Assembly: GCA_030407315.1 (NCBI GenBank)
Contig: JALQPE010002363.1
Location: forward strand, 1-64,000
From: Asparagopsis taxiformis
Taxonomy: Eukaryota > Rhodophyta > Florideophyceae > Bonnemaisoniales > Bonnemaisoniaceae
DNA length: 64,000 bases
Direction: 5' to 3'
Below, in pieces: positions 1-12,009 of this stretch (the stretch's first letter is position 1; the number at the start of each line of letters is the position of its first letter). The translations under genes were made by a program, and so were the position numbers. Under the pieces are notes generated by a model. That model ran no database searches and had not been told where the DNA came from. It was given only the letters and a program-made list of their open reading frames with translations.

Positions 1-323
1 CACCCGACCCTGCCCGGGTCGGTCGCTACTGGCGTGCCCGGCCATCGTTCTCACTCTTGGATGGTAGTCACCATCGTTGAGTCATTCTACTGACAGTGTC
101 TCGTAATTGGCCCGCGTGCCCGCGGGGTTTGATACTGTCTTTGAAGTGACAACCTGTCACCTGCCACTTATATGGGATTCTATGCCCTAGCTAACCCCCT
201 TGGATTACGCAGCGATAATCCGGCTTCTCACATCCCCTATCGAGGAGCCGGAACAGCCCCCCACGACCTAGCGTGGCCGTGTCACCTGGTAGGTCGTTTC
301 TAGACTCAGGATTCGGGACCGAG
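1..323. other. Non-coding sequence beside a Ty3/Gypsy gene end
   Basis: No convincing ORF. The stretch lies just downstream of the stop of the integrase/chromodomain fragment on the minus strand, where a chromovirus would have its 3' LTR, so it may be LTR or 3' untranslated sequence. I could not find a second copy in the window to confirm LTR identity. Confidence 0.3.
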
Positions 324-703
324 CTACAGCCCGGCTACTATTTTCCTCTGATGAGCAGTCCCATTCAGAGAGATAGACTCGGCAAACTCTTTGACTAGCG
401 ACGGGACATCCTCAAACATCACGTCGAGAGGATCCCACTGGGGCTCCTCGTCATCGAAACCTTTCCATCTGACCAGGACATCTACTCGTACTTCCTTCTG
501 TCTGATTTCTAGGATATTGTCGACGACGCAGTACTCGTCCGCCTGGAACGACAAGTATTCATCTAGGTGAATATCTCGGTTGTAGTCGGCGTTGCGAAAT
601 AACTTAATCCGGGTTCCGTGTACCAATTTAACTTCCCCATCCCGCAGATCCTCGAGCTCGAACAGGAAGTCGGAGAGGACTCTCCTTACTCTAAATGGCC
701 CTC
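324..703 (-). pseudogene. Ty3/Gypsy (chromovirus) integrase C-terminus with chromodomain, 5'-truncated
   Basis: The reading frame begins inside an element end and becomes recognisable at GPFRVRRVLSDFLFELEDL, the SH3-like tail typical of Ty3/Gypsy integrases. A chromodomain follows (YCVVDNILEIRQKE, then VRWKGFDDEEPQWDPL, with the aromatic and W-x-P positions of the fold). In chromoviruses this C-terminal domain steers integration to marked histones. The protein stops normally at 324. Everything upstream (polymerase and integrase core) is missing: at 704 the frame runs into the outer transposon's TIR, so the 200 or so apparent N-terminal bases are not retroelement sequence. I did not find the missing half beyond the other TIR at 35396. 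Confidence 0.75.
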
Positions 704-1440
704 GTCTGTGTTCTCGGAAATGGACGCGGACGTCCACAACCTCTAGTACACCTAGTATTACTAGGCGGACGTTCATGTTCTCCAGTATTTTTGGATGTCC
801 GCCTAGAACCGGACGTCCATGCGGTCTAGTACGTCTAGTATTACTAGGGCGACATTCATTGTTTCTAGTACCACGGATGTCCCCCTCGGGATGGACTTCC
901 GCCATGTCTATGTCCACCTAGGACGGGCGCCGGTTCAGAAATTCAAAAATTTCGACCCCAGAAATTTCTGCCGCCGTGCTCGACATGGATGTCCGCATCC
1001 ATCACGGCGACCACTCTATTTTTCCTTGTCGGTCGACTCCAATTTCGTCTTCTTAATTTTTTCATCCTCTCGCTCACACCCCCTTCCAGTTGGTGCTCAA
1101 CTCCCCCGTACTGTACCTCAAACACCCCCAATACCACTCTAGCACGCATTTTCAGCTACGTATCCCCGCCTCCACGGTGCATACCTCCATTCCATACCTA
1201 CTTTTCTGCTCTACCGTACAGATTTCGTATAACCAGTCCTCATAATACCTCAGAATAGGGCAAAAACACCCCCTATCTCCTCGACCATGCTCTCCCCCAT
1301 CACCTTTGAAACGTATTGTTCTTCAGTACCCTCTCTCCTCTACCCTCAACCCCTCTCCTTCGCCCTCTACACAAACTTCCCCTGCACCTTACTCTTCGAA
1401 AACCTCTCACTCCCCATCCCGTACCCGACCTGCTCCACCC
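704..1440 (+). repeat. Left TIR of outer element
   Basis: Matches the reverse complement of 34668-35396 with scattered differences. The first 280 bases are packed with GGACGTCC/GGATGTCC and CTAGTA..CTAG motifs, a pattern expected of subterminal transposase-binding sites. The inner part becomes strongly pyrimidine-rich. Confidence 0.75.
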
Positions 1441-2200
1441 CTCCCTCCCTCCCTCAGCTGCTCCATGCCCCCACGCCATCCGCATCTTCGATACCGTATA
1501 CACCACCACCACCGGCCCACGCTCCCGCTCCCCCGCCGTCTCCCCAGAAACCTCCCCGCTCTGAAACACATATCAACCCCCCACTTCGCACCCTTCCTCC
1601 CACTCCCCTCCCTCCCCAAATACAATAACCCCCTTCTTCTCCATCACATCCCCACTCACCACAGCCAGAACAGACGCTACCCCCTCCCCCTCTTTCTCCT
1701 CACTTTCCTAAAACCCCCTCCTCTCGGCGCCTTCAACCGCACCCTCCTACGGTCGCACCTAAACACCTCCTCCGCCCTCACTACCCCAACACCCCGCAGC
1801 GTCTCCCCAATCCCCATAATATGCTTGTCGGCACTCCTCTCCGAATCACACTCCAATCTAAACCCGCACTCCGTACATTTCCACCTCCCCCTGTACCATC
1901 CCAAGATTGCATCCCTCCACAGAACACATCCTCATACCACAGAAGAATTTTCTTCCTCTCATACCTCATCCTTAAAACCTCCATCAGCTCCATGTAAATT
2001 TCGATGTAAATATTTTCTCTACTATGCAATCTCAAACATGTATGAGCCTATGCCTTTCCGCTTTGTCAACCCTGAATATTGGTACTCATGTATTCATAAA
2101 ATAGGGCCACCCACATCCCTATCCCGTTCTGCAAGCTTTACAAACCACTAGACGCATACTCCACAACTATACAACAAACACTACTCGCTATTTCAGACGA
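1441..2200. other. Pyrimidine-rich non-coding stretch
   Basis: No supportable gene. The plus strand is dominated by C and T, and the open frames here reflect that composition. The part after about 2150 recurs in reverse complement next to the inner element's right TIR (about 31560-31715), so it is sub-TIR sequence common to both elements. Confidence 0.5.
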
Positions 2201-2329
2201 CGCGGTACACAAGTAGCGTAGTGTCAACCTTCCATGACGCCTTCCCTGATGCGTACAAGTGCGAAAAACGTCTAGACTACTACTACTACGATATAGTATA
2301 TCAGAAGTGAGTGCGGGAATTTTCGGCAC

Positions 2330-2690
2330 AGGAGATGCTGGACCACCAAATTGATTTTTCGGAAATTTTAGAATTTCTGGGCTGGCCAGCAGTGCAATCG
2401 AGCTGGACATCCACCGGACGTCCATTTCAGGTTGGTCGTGAGAGAGTGGGGCGGGACCATGAAGAAACAAGGACCAAGACCTGTCCCTGACGTGTTGAGC
2501 CTGAAATCGACCCTTCGTGAGACGCGATTTTGGCTTACAGTTGGTACTTATAGAAGCCAGTGATAGCCCCGATCGGGGCGGCGGCCGGCTCCGGCTTACA
2601 GTTGGTGCTTACAGACGCCAGTGATAGCCCCGATCGGGGCCGGCGGTCAGTTCCTGGGGCCGTTGTGGCCAAATTAGACACCCTGATTTG
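2330..2690 (+). repeat. Partial hairpin-family repeat plus GC-rich repeat block
   Basis: 2330-2450 is a hairpin-family repeat lacking the hairpin core; it keeps the CTGGCCAGC and GGACGTCC parts. From about 2540 to 2690 there is a GC-rich block (CCGATCGGGGC surrounded by CAGTTGGTGCTTACAG) present twice in tandem. Related blocks sit beside most other hairpin repeats, for example 25537-25640, 30787-30890 and 63525-63680. Confidence 0.6.
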
Positions 2691-2696
2691 AATTAA

Positions 2697-2890
2697 AATT
2701 TGGGCTATTCTCAAAAACATGCACATGTGAACATGTTTTTGAGATGGGGGTGTGCCGTACGGCACAATCGACCGCCCAAATCGATGTTTTTTGCAATATT
2801 TTTTTGTGCCCGAAATTGTAGAGTTTCTGGGCTGGCCAGCAATGCATCTGAGCTGGACATCCACGGGACGTCTATTTCAGGTTGATCGTG
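2697..2890 (+). repeat. Hairpin repeat HR, copy 1 (plus orientation)
   Basis: About 190 bp with two palindromes: 2710-2743, with 12-bp arms CTCAAAAACATG around CACATGTG, and the perfect 14-mer GTGCCGTACGGCAC at 2752-2765. It ends in CTGGCCAGC and a GGACGTC motif. It lies immediately beyond the 3' untranslated region of the ParB/dioxygenase gene. Confidence 0.85.
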
Positions 2891-3185
2891 TATCGTGCAC
2901 GTCCACCCATTACCGGAAGCAAGTAGGCGATGAAGCACGTACAAACCCAATTGTTCTGCTATTTCTAGCATAGACCATCGAGTCTAGAGATGTGAGGGAA
3001 TCGTCCTGGAAATCATGCTCCAATCCACGAGGGAATGGACAATCTAGTTTGAAAGCATGGAACGGAAATACATTATACTAGGTTCATAGATTGAAAGTGA
3101 TAAAGGAGATGATTATATTCTCGATAATTGTTTGCTAAAGTAGTTGTTGTTAAGCTATCTAGCCGTCTGAAAACTGTTCTTCCTC

Positions 3186-6100
3186 TTAGTCCTCACTATA
3201 ATACTGAATTTGATATTCAGGATCTCCCGGCAGAATAGGCATCAATGGGACCCCACTAATTGTGTGGGCTATAGGCTTGAGTTCTGGCTTGCGTTCTGTC
3301 GTCTTCATCAGCATCATTCCCAGCTGCCCTGTCTTTGGCCTACGATCTTTCTTGACCGGGATGGGAACAACTGTCTTGTGGCGAACATTGACAGGTGCCG
3401 GTTGACTTTGCCTGGCAGACCGGCGCGGAGCATTGGGGATTACTTCTTCTTCGAATCCCAACCGCCTGATGAAACCAAACGAAACATTGTCGGGAATCGG
3501 ATACGACACATTCCTGAAATACGTGTGATACCTCGTTGTCGTGTGTGACACAACTCTGTCGACATGCCCTGCCCCGGCATGTTGTACATGGCCGTGACCG
3601 ATGAAGACTGAACGTGGCGGAACGATTACCTTCTTCAGCTTCATCGTCTTGGCGTACATATCTAATTCCAGCGCTTTGGAAAAGACGTACTTGTGGGACC
3701 CTGGACACACCCAGATAGGGAATGGGTCATCTCCGTTGGCAATAACAAAGTAACCCGGAAGTTTATCTTTGCGGTCGCGAGGAGGAACAGGGAAATCATT
3801 GTGTGGGACCTGCCGAGGACACCCCTTTCCCGTTATCAAAAACCGTCCCCCAGATGCCGGCATGACAAGTTTTTCTCCCGGTAAACCGCACTCCTCCAGC
3901 CCTATCAGCCGGACAAGGATTCCCAACCACACATCCAGCAGGGCTCGCCGCGTCACAAACTTGAACCGGTCGATATGCGTCTCATCGTTCTCGGCATAGT
4001 CAACCAGGCAGTGGCGCGTAGACGTGAAGCGAGCCCTCCCCTCATTCCGGTTCTTCTCATCTGTTTCATCGTCCCCCGTATTGACAATGGGACTCCACAG
4101 CTGCCGGTTCCCAGGGTCCTTGTGCACCTGCTCCCCCTCCCATGTTCCCAAGAAGTACCGAAACAATTCCTGGTTAGGAATTTCTTCCATGAGACCCAAG
4201 TCAAATGGGAACTTGTCCGACGCATCGAGGTAGCTTACATCCGCGAAATTGTGCATCACCGTATACCCTCGCTCGTTGATTTCCGTTCGGCAATTGTGGA
4301 AGTACGCCATACCAGTGCCGGCCTCATACGAATCTTTCCAGCTTGTAGACATTCGCGCAACCTGGGCGAAGTCCAGCCTCGAGGGTAGAAACGTCGATGT
4401 AGGCTCACACATCGCCTTGGCAGCCATCTTCCACGCTGCGAAAAACATCGGATAGATGGTGTCGATCTCCAAAACAAGATGACGAGCCCGATGTTGTTCC
4501 GGAATATGCAGCCCCTCAAACACAGGGTCCATCGCCACTTGCTTCAAATACCTCACCTCTCTGCCCTCCTCATCGATTTCCACACTCTCCAATAACAACC
4601 TGAGCTCAATCGGGGGCAGACAGCCAACCCTCACCGATGCGATGACGTCCGCGGGACGCTGCGCCAGATGATGCCCTTCGGCCCGGTCTTTGACTTCGAA
4701 ATCGTCAGGAAGAGATGGCATACGGTCGTCGAACAGGAGGTCGTGTTCAGAAGGAGAGTCACGAACGATGTAACCGTCTTCATCGACTTCCACTCCTTCC
4801 GGAACAGTGAGTGTAATTGTCACTTCGCGGACCCCCTTGCTTTCGACTTGGCCCTCGTCTGCACCGTTTTTGTCTTCCTCGTCCGAAGCGGTATGGACAG
4901 ATTCTTGGTTGGAGGGAGTCGCACCAGCACGTTGGTTATCTTGGGGACAATCTCAACGGCAGAATCGGGGGAACGGGCGGAGTCTTCGTCAACCTCATCA
5001 CCGGAACAGTGGCTTGTTGTTGATCGGTGGGTTTATCAACAACGGCCTGCTCTTCTTCCCCGGCGGATTGTTGTACCACAACCGGCTCTTCTTCCTCGAG
5101 GCGTGTGCTCCCCGTCGAGCGAAGTCGCTGTGAACGGCGGCGGATGCCATGCGAAGCAGGCTCATGTTCGACATTCCGCTGCTTCTTGTGAGTGAGTCTC
5201 ACATTGGCAGCAGAAGGGCGGCGTTTGCGTCGAGCCTTAGTCTTCTTCAATGTCGGATTGAAAAGCTCTTTCAAGTTCGTTTCCAAATCCTGTAAACGTG
5301 TGGTTCTCCGTCTCATTCGAACCTCACTGCTCCGGTCGTCCCCTCTATACATTGCAATGGCATTGGTGAGATGCCATTGCAACTCCTTCGGATGCTTAAC
5401 CGACCCAATTGCCATCTCTGTGCTCAGAAATGACTTGCGCATAATACTCTTTGGGCGCCCATACGCAGCGTACAGAGAATTTGCTATTACAGTCACGCGA
5501 CGGACGTATGTATAGAAGTCGTTCACGTCAAAGCGTCCATCCGGACGTCCACCATGAGCAGGGTTCAAGTACTCCGAAAGACCACGCAAGACGAAGACAA
5601 AGTTTTCTTCCAGCAACTCGCGCACTATCTTGTGGTCCAGGTGCGTTATCCCAATCTCGTTGCGGCGCTCGGAATTGTTCAGCTCACGCAACACGTCGTC
5701 GAGAACAGGATGCTTCAGCGTTGCTATAGCCAAACGCGTCCACCGCCGGGCCGTGTTCGTTGAATTCATCATCCCCATGAACTGCGCCTCGAACAATGTT
5801 CGGATGACATCAGACTCACGCAAGTCGCCAGCGTTTTCCACGTTATTTGCAACAGCAATCGTACGGATGAACTGCTGGATGGACGACAAGATTCGAACCA
5901 GGGAGCGCTCCGTCAGTTGCGTCCCAGTCGTATGGTTCGACTCTGCACTCTTGTGGATGATCTCATGAGGCTGAAGATCACTGTCGTCCTTGCGGCGAAG
6001 GTAGTACACATCCAGAGGCTGAGTAACCCAGCGCAAGCGGTTTGCGTCCTGTGGCAGCTTGGTTCTGTGCATACGGGTGAGGCTCGTGAAGTCATCGGCA

Positions 6101-7147
6101 ATGCTATGAATAGCATTGAGACGATGCAGTCCGTCGATCACGGTCACGTTCGCATTGGCATGGAATTTGCCATTCTGGAACAGACGCGTGTCGGCGGGCA
6201 GATGCGTGTTCTGCGACCTCAGCACCGTCACAGTGATACGCGAAGAGCTCACATACCCCACAGCCAACATATTGTTGCGCATGTCCTCCACGTGGTCTTC
6301 TTTCACATCCCGAAGGGTCACGGCTGGTTCCACTAGCTGCCTCACCAACACAGTCGCTCCTTCTCCGACGTAATCCGACGTCACAAACTTGGGCACCGTA
6401 ATTTGCGTCCCCTGCTGCTCACGAATGCTCTCCGCCACCTCCGTTTCGTCGTCCACCTCGGTTACGTCCTGCGTAGTAGCTTCGGTGACGTTGGAGCGAG
6501 CAGGGTGCTTCGTGCCTCCACTGGAGGCTCTGGCAGAGCGAGCAGGGTGCTTCGTGCCTCCACTGGAGGGTCTTGCAGAGCGAGCAGGGCGCTTCGTGCC
6601 TCCCGAAACCGGAATGGAGCGTGCTGGATGCTTCGTACCCCCCGAACCAGTGATTTCGCCTGCTGGACCGGTACTGGGCATCCGTCCCGAGCTGGCCTGG
6701 TTCGTCGCTGCGTTGAAGTTTGACGCTGCAGCAGGGGTACGAATGTCGCTAGGGCCATCCTCCGCAGCGGGGCGCATTATCCGAGTATCCCAAGGGTAAA
6801 AACGCCGCGGCGTATGCTCCACCCATCGTGTCCGGCGGTCTCTCGGCGCCATCAAACATGTACGGGAACGGGAGGTCCTTGAACTTGTCCTTAGTCGCAA
6901 TGTTGCGCACGACGATATAGTCCGCCTCGTCGGTTTCCGGCAGCTTGTGGTTGTGCAGCGTGCGCGGAAGGCCAACATCGCCACCAGCAGTGCTCACCGA
7001 AGCCGTCCCAATATGCACAGCCGCACCGTCCACGTCCGCAAACAAATTGACATCGACGCCGCGCTTGAGTCCGCGCGACTCCGCTGACGCGCTCACTTGA
7101 TCTCCGCAAACCGTTGAAAACAAACTGCTGAAATGCGTATCCGCCAT
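3186..7147 (-). pseudogene. ParB-like/2OG-Fe(II) dioxygenase fusion, copy A (frameshifted)
   Basis: Same gene as the copies starting at 26385 and 59049; see the 59049 entry for domains. The start is the ATG at 7147 (MADTHFSSLF). Three single-base changes split it: a T5 instead of T4 run near 6797 (coding strand), a missing C near 5013 and a missing C near 4945. The pieces read 7147 to about 6800, about 6800 to 5000, and 4823 to 3186. The dioxygenase part (4823-3186) is intact with its HND and HAGAGH motifs. The lesions fall in short homopolymers within otherwise nearly identical DNA, so they may be true decay or assembly errors. The gene sits between two hairpin repeats in direct orientation (2697-2890 and 7500-7665). 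Confidence 0.8.
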
Positions 7148-7500
7148 GGTTGTTGAGTTGGAAAGGAAAAGAGATGGTTGACGTTGACGTATTCGAGTGA
7201 TGTGGATGGTATGTTTCACGTTGAAGAATGGTCGTGAACGCCAATCGCTGGAAATAATAACACAATACAACCGAAATTTTGTTAGGTACACACCTATCGT
7301 GACCGCTGGAATGCAAGACAGGCAATCGAGATGTGAGTGTCCGTTCGGAATGGGCCCGAGTCGGGCTCTCGAAACCTGACGAGGTGGCGTGAAGCAGGCA
7401 GTGTCCTTGATGTGTAATGTGTTAAAATTACAGCTGTCAAGCTAGGCGGCTTTCGGGGCGGCTGCGAGCACCCCTTTATCCGGGGGACACCCTGATTTGA
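7148..7500 (-). promoter_or_regulatory. 5' leader/promoter region of ParB/dioxygenase copy A
   Basis: About 350 bp between the start codon and the upstream hairpin repeat. It is conserved almost base for base in front of the other two gene copies (26045-26384 and 58700-59048). Its conservation as a unit with the gene suggests it holds the promoter. I see no clear TATA box. Confidence 0.45.
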
Positions 7501-7665
7501 GTTAAAATTTGGGCTATTCTCAAAAACATGCACATGTGAACATGTTTTTGAGATGGGGGTGTGCCGTACGGCACAATCGACCCGCTAAAATCAAAGTTTT
7601 TTACAATATTTTTGCTGCCCGAAATTCTACAATTTCTGGGCTGGCCAGTAATGCAATAGCTATCT
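7500..7665 (+). repeat. Hairpin repeat HR, copy 2 (plus orientation)
   Basis: Contains both palindromes (CTCAAAAACATG arms and GTGCCGTACGGCAC) and the CTGGCCAG tail. It lies upstream of ParB/dioxygenase copy A, in the same orientation as the downstream copy at 2697, so the gene cassette is flanked by direct repeats. Confidence 0.85.
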
Positions 7666-7667
7666 GC

Positions 7668-7975
7668 TCTAAACCGATTCTAACAAGCAGAAGGAATCCT
7701 CTCCTTCATGACGATGCTCTCGAATTGAGTGCAATGCAACGGACTCCCTCCAAGAGAACGACAAAGCATCGTCTTTTCCAAGGCATTTCCGTACGAAAAA
7801 TAATCGAAAAACATATTTGACTTTAACCTAACAGCTATCGCGAGCACCGTACTCAGCTATATTTCCTCTGTAATTTCCTTCCTCCAACCAATCGATAGCC
7901 GCTTGGTCACAGGCTTAAAAGCCTTCCACTATCTGTCCTATCCATCGAAGACCCTCGGAGGGTTCGATCCAGAAC
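7668..7975 (+). repeat. Repeat B, adjacent to a hairpin repeat
   Basis: A roughly 300-bp sequence found also at 24705-24985 and 58230-58535, in each case joined to a hairpin repeat. It contains CCGTACGAAAAATAATCG and ends in TTCGATCCAG. No coding potential seen. Confidence 0.75.
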
Positions 7976-10080
7976 GCTAGTTTGGTGTATTTCGGGGGAA
8001 TATTTTTGAAATAGGGAAATTTCAGAATGGGCGAATCTGGGTGTAATGCATATCGCTGGAGAGCTACTTTGGAGCAAATTACAATGGTACTCATTTGGTT
8101 GGTTCAGTGCTCATAGTTACCAAGCTATTCAAACTTCTATTTTGGAAGCAAAAATGACCTATCAGTTGTGCATTGTTCTGAATTTTAAATATTTATTTCC
8201 GATTTTCAATATCACGTGGTCTGTCTCTCATGGTAATAAAGCGTTTGAGCTGGTATGATGCGTATCGCATCCTGAAATCTCAAACTTTTTTATGCTTGCA
8301 ACAAGAAAGTGCACATGAGCCATCAGATCGTTTTCAAAACACACCGACGGTGGTGTATCCAATCGGTTACTGTTAGACCAAGCTTGTATGAAATAGAAGA
8401 TGGATCTGGAGGATGTGAAGATTTGGACGAATAAGTTAATGTTGATGATGAATGTCTCGCATGGCATGTCGGTGCATTGGAAAATGGCAGAGATAGCAAC
8501 TTTCATCGCATCGCTCGTGGATCTACAGTGCCATCGCATCTATCCATCCGTCTAACATCCGCCTCTGCCGCACCAATATCTCTTCCCCCACCACTCTGCT
8601 TCCTGCATGTCTAACTAGCGCGCAAGCTTCCGAAGATGCAGAGCATTCCGCGCGAAAGGAACCGCTCTATCCAAGTCACGAACTAGACATCGTCCACCGT
8701 GCTACCTTTCGCCAACCATCACTACGTCACACTGTACGAGAAGCGCTTTGCCAAGCGGTAAATTAGCTCTGCTACCGCGATTTCTTCACCCTCCCTTACA
8801 GACGCATTCATGAGCTCGTGCCCATCGTCACCGCCTTTCAGAGCTGCGATATTGGGTAATAGAAGCATCTCACCCTTCGCAAAGCCTCATGTCTCAATGT
8901 TTACATATGAACTGGAAATGAAGGAGGTTATTGGAAGTCATGAAGCGAACTATTATGCGCAATACATGATCATTACCCCAAGTTTCATTATCGCACAATC
9001 ATGGTAACAACAGCATGCATTTTATCTTCATCATCTGCACTGCAGTTCATGAGCTATGGTTAAGATGATGAAGTTGGATAGACCAATGTTCCATCTACAT
9101 CTTTAAGAAGAAGGTAACACGCGTAGAGGTCGATAGCATGGCCGTATCATACCCCGTGTATGTTATACAAGTTCAAGTAAGCGCGGATGCTTCAGCAAAG
9201 CGATTGGTAACAAACGGATACCATGCATTAGAAGAGTCGGTGCAGTGCGAACTTCGTGCATCGCGATGAAGTTTTGAACATGTACTGGGTTTATTCCGGA
9301 CAGCCTATCTCATTGAACAATTATACAGCTAACTGGTAATGATTTATCAACATTTAACGATACGAAGACAATGTGCATGATGTGCATGGCTGTATATATG
9401 TACATGAGTGGAAAGTTCTAATGCGGACCTTGCGGGATGCTTGCAAGCGCGTGCATATGTCTGTATATACGGGAGTGGCTTTTACAGGCTTTGGAATCTC
9501 CCTCCGCGAGCCTCTTTCATGCTCTGCCATACTCAGTACGGAATGCCCGTGGTCAAACTGCGCAGCTGAATTTAAGGTAGCGCAGAGCTTGACTCACCCA
9601 TGACGAATTTAATGCATCTATGTACATATCAATTGTGTACTCTACAACAGTTACTCTTGGAAGTAAACGGCTTCGAGCATATGCGATGCATCCGAGGGAA
9701 TCCAGTTCAACACCGGCCATATGTAACCCAGATAGTTGATAGTGGAGAAGCAGAATCCTTTTCATAGACGTTCCGAATTGAGTATACTCAATTCAAGAGT
9801 ATACTGTTTTCTCATCGCTGTCAACAAACGAAACCATTCACTAAAGTTTGCTATCCATGTGCATTGATTATGTGCAAGAAAAATCACCCAGCACAATAGC
9901 TGAAGCAAAATACATGAAGGAGAGAAGAGAATCGACGGGAAATCATTGGATCAGACTATGAAATCGCATATGGTGCAGTCATTGAAGTACCTACTGCCCG
10001 ACGTGCACCGCAAATTGTGCCATAGTTGAAGCACTTGCTGTAGCTTTTCTAGAACGAGTATTGTTTAATTGATTCACATC
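7976..10080. other. Non-coding arm sequence
   Basis: No supportable gene. It is duplicated in reverse complement at 56117-58225 with almost no change. It holds a perfect 20-bp palindrome at 9775-9794 (GAATTGAGTATACTCAATTC). Around 8610-8850 the plus strand reads loosely like a decayed protein (RQASEDAEHSARKE, then YRDFFTLPYRRIHELV) but contains a stop and is too degraded to name. Confidence 0.5.
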
Positions 10081-10096
10081 GCATCGCACACATTTT

Positions 10097-11430
10097 CTAT
10101 TTTGCTTGTGTACTCTTCTGTTGCATGTTTGCACAAACAGCACAGATTCGCTCATTTGTCTCGCCTCCACTGCATAAGTCATGCACCTTTTTTCGGCACT
10201 TTGTGCAAACAGTGAGTAGGCGCTCGGGCCGTTGAGCATCAGGGTTATTTGCGAGGATACATAACGGTCCTGATGCACATATCACGGACTTTCTCGATGA
10301 TGGACCATTGGTTGTATTGGGGCGTGGTAGTTCCGTAGTTTCTCTATTTTCGGATGAGATATGTGAGGAATACGCAATATCGTTCTGGTCAGAAAGATTT
10401 GTGGCATCTGAGCTCTTCTCAGAGGGATCAGCATCGGTTTCAGACTGATCTTGTCTCTCTTTGCCGAATTCATCTTCTTGGAACTCTTCAGTATCTTCGG
10501 TACTGGAGTTGGATCCGAATCGGGAAAGGATACAAATAGTCTCAGCCTGTGATTCGCCTACTCCCAGTGTCCGAGATCTTGTATTACGAGTGCTCTGTGT
10601 TGAATTATTTATGTCCTCCGCGCACCTCAGTAAACGATTCCTAGCCAATCTGAAACAATCGCTGCTCTGCTCCACAAATGTGCAAGACCTTCTTGTGGCG
10701 AGGCAGGCAATTCCAGTTGTCATTGTACCTGCATACGTGTCCAACACATTCCCATCCTCCGGAGCGAATGTAGTCATAATCTCTGCCAAAAGGAATGGAT
10801 TCTTCTCTTCGACACGCACTCTAGCTCGGCTGTTTGGGTATGTGAGCTTGTTCCTAACTATAGGAATGTTATCGATAACATTGAATTTTCGTTTGTGGGA
10901 TACTCGAAGCAGACAGTATTGAGATTGGAGATTTGCTTTGAAACCAGATGGGTGTTGCCCGGCACATCTACCAACTAGTGCAAATTCCACGGCATTCTGT
11001 GGGAATGTGTTATTTCTTGTACGTTGGAGTCCGGAACTCTCTTTGACAAATGTCAGTGGATGTTGCATCATTGAAATATCTGTTGTCCGGAATGCATTGA
11101 ACCATCTTGGCAGAAAATTTAAATGATCAAAATATCACGACATATCCGCCCGGCTTAACCATTCTTCTCGTGAACTGTACAAATGACTTCATCTCAGCAT
11201 CGTCTATGTAATCACTGTACTCAGACCCTGTATGAGAGGCATTTGGTTTCACCATATATGGAGGATCCGTTAGCACGAGGTCGAACGTTTGCTCTTCAGA
11301 TACAACAGTGTTGCGATAGTGCTGCCAGGACATTTGGTAGCATCTTATATTGTATGATTCAAGCAGAAAAATCTCATTTGAGTCCTTTGTTACTGTACTA
11401 GTATCCAATCTTTCGGATGTTTGAGTGTCG
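10097..11430 (-). pseudogene. Beta-class DNA methyltransferase (DPPY type) with C-terminal PHD-like finger, 5'-truncated
   Basis: The first piece (about 11427-11127) has DLVLTDPPYMVKP, the catalytic motif IV of N6-adenine/N4-cytosine DNA methyltransferases, and RRMVKPGGYVVIF. It stops at TGA, but the +1 frame continues without a break (DHLNFLPRWFNAF) into the second piece, which has the S-adenosylmethionine-binding motif as VLDTYAGTMTTG. Motif IV before motif I is the beta-class order. An acidic linker follows, then a Cys-rich finger (VCTKCRKKVHDLC, ICAVC) resembling a PHD/RING half. The gene has no start codon: the frame runs into the inner element's tip at 11430, which appears to have removed the N-terminus. 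The last 200 bases recur at 55904-56100. Confidence 0.7.
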
Positions 11431-11556
11431 TCTGTGTTTTCGGAAGTGGACGCGGACGTCCAGTCTCTCTAGTACGGGTCCTAGTCGGCCCCGAGATTTA
11501 CTAGAACAAATGAACGTCCGCGTCCAAAAAAAATAAAAATTTTTTGGATGCGGACG

Positions 11557-11905
11557 TCCACTTTCTCTAGTACATATGGCGGAATACTAGGGCCCGACAT
11601 CCACTTTCTCTAGTACATATGGCGGAATACTAGGACCCGACATCCACTTTCTCTAGTACGTTTGGCGGAATACTAGGACCAGACATCCACTTTCTCTAGT
11701 ACATATGGCGGAATACTAGGACCCGACATCCACTTTCTCTAGTACATATGGCGGAATACTAGGACCCGACATCCACTTTCTCTAGTACATATGGCGGAAT
11801 ACTAGGACCCGACATCCACTTTCTCTAGTACATATGGCGGAATACTAGGACCCGACATCCACTTTCTCTAGTACATATGGCGGAATACTAGGACCCGACA
11901 TCCAG
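11557..11905 (+). repeat. 43-bp tandem repeat, about 8 copies (left TIR)
   Basis: Units share CCACTTTCTCTAGTACATAT and GGCGGAATACTAGGACCCG. Copies are almost identical here. The same unit, more varied, occurs about 6 times inverted at 34282-34540. Regular subterminal repeats of this kind usually bind the transposase. Confidence 0.85.
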
Positions 11906-12009
11906 TATACAATATATCAGCGAAAACCGGGAGGGAAGAAATTACAGCGGATGGTAAATTCAGGGCCCATATCGGACCGTATTTTATTCTCTCATTTAGG
12001 AAACTGCTC

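Larger units (their letters stand above)
2201..10294 (+). repeat. Left arm of a large inverted duplication (at least 8.1 kb)
   Basis: The whole stretch is present in reverse complement at 55904-64000. Positions pair as p and about 66197-66201 minus p, so only a few single-base indels separate the arms. The arm includes the ParB/dioxygenase gene, its flanking hairpin repeats, 2 kb of non-coding DNA and the 3' end of the methyltransferase-PHD gene. The inner breakpoint is at about 10294 (55904 on the other side). The outer breakpoint lies beyond the window. Confidence 0.9.

Noticed and set aside
324..917. A 197-aa chromodomain gene as an intact unit
   Set aside because: The first 70 or so codons are outer-element TIR sequence read by chance; only 324-703 is retroelement coding.
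1306..2151. Long Pro/Ser/His-rich open frame on the plus strand
   Set aside because: The DNA is extremely pyrimidine-rich, all three plus frames are similarly open, and the right TIR copy does not preserve the frame; no domain seen.
7920..7975. GGGTTCGATCCAG resembles a tRNA T-arm
   Set aside because: The flanking bases do not pair as a T stem, and no acceptor, D or anticodon arm can be built around it. The same sequence recurs as part of repeat B.
8610..8860. Possible PIF/Harbinger transposase remnant (YRDFFTLPYRRIHELV)
   Set aside because: Too short and interrupted by a stop; no catalytic motif visible nearby.
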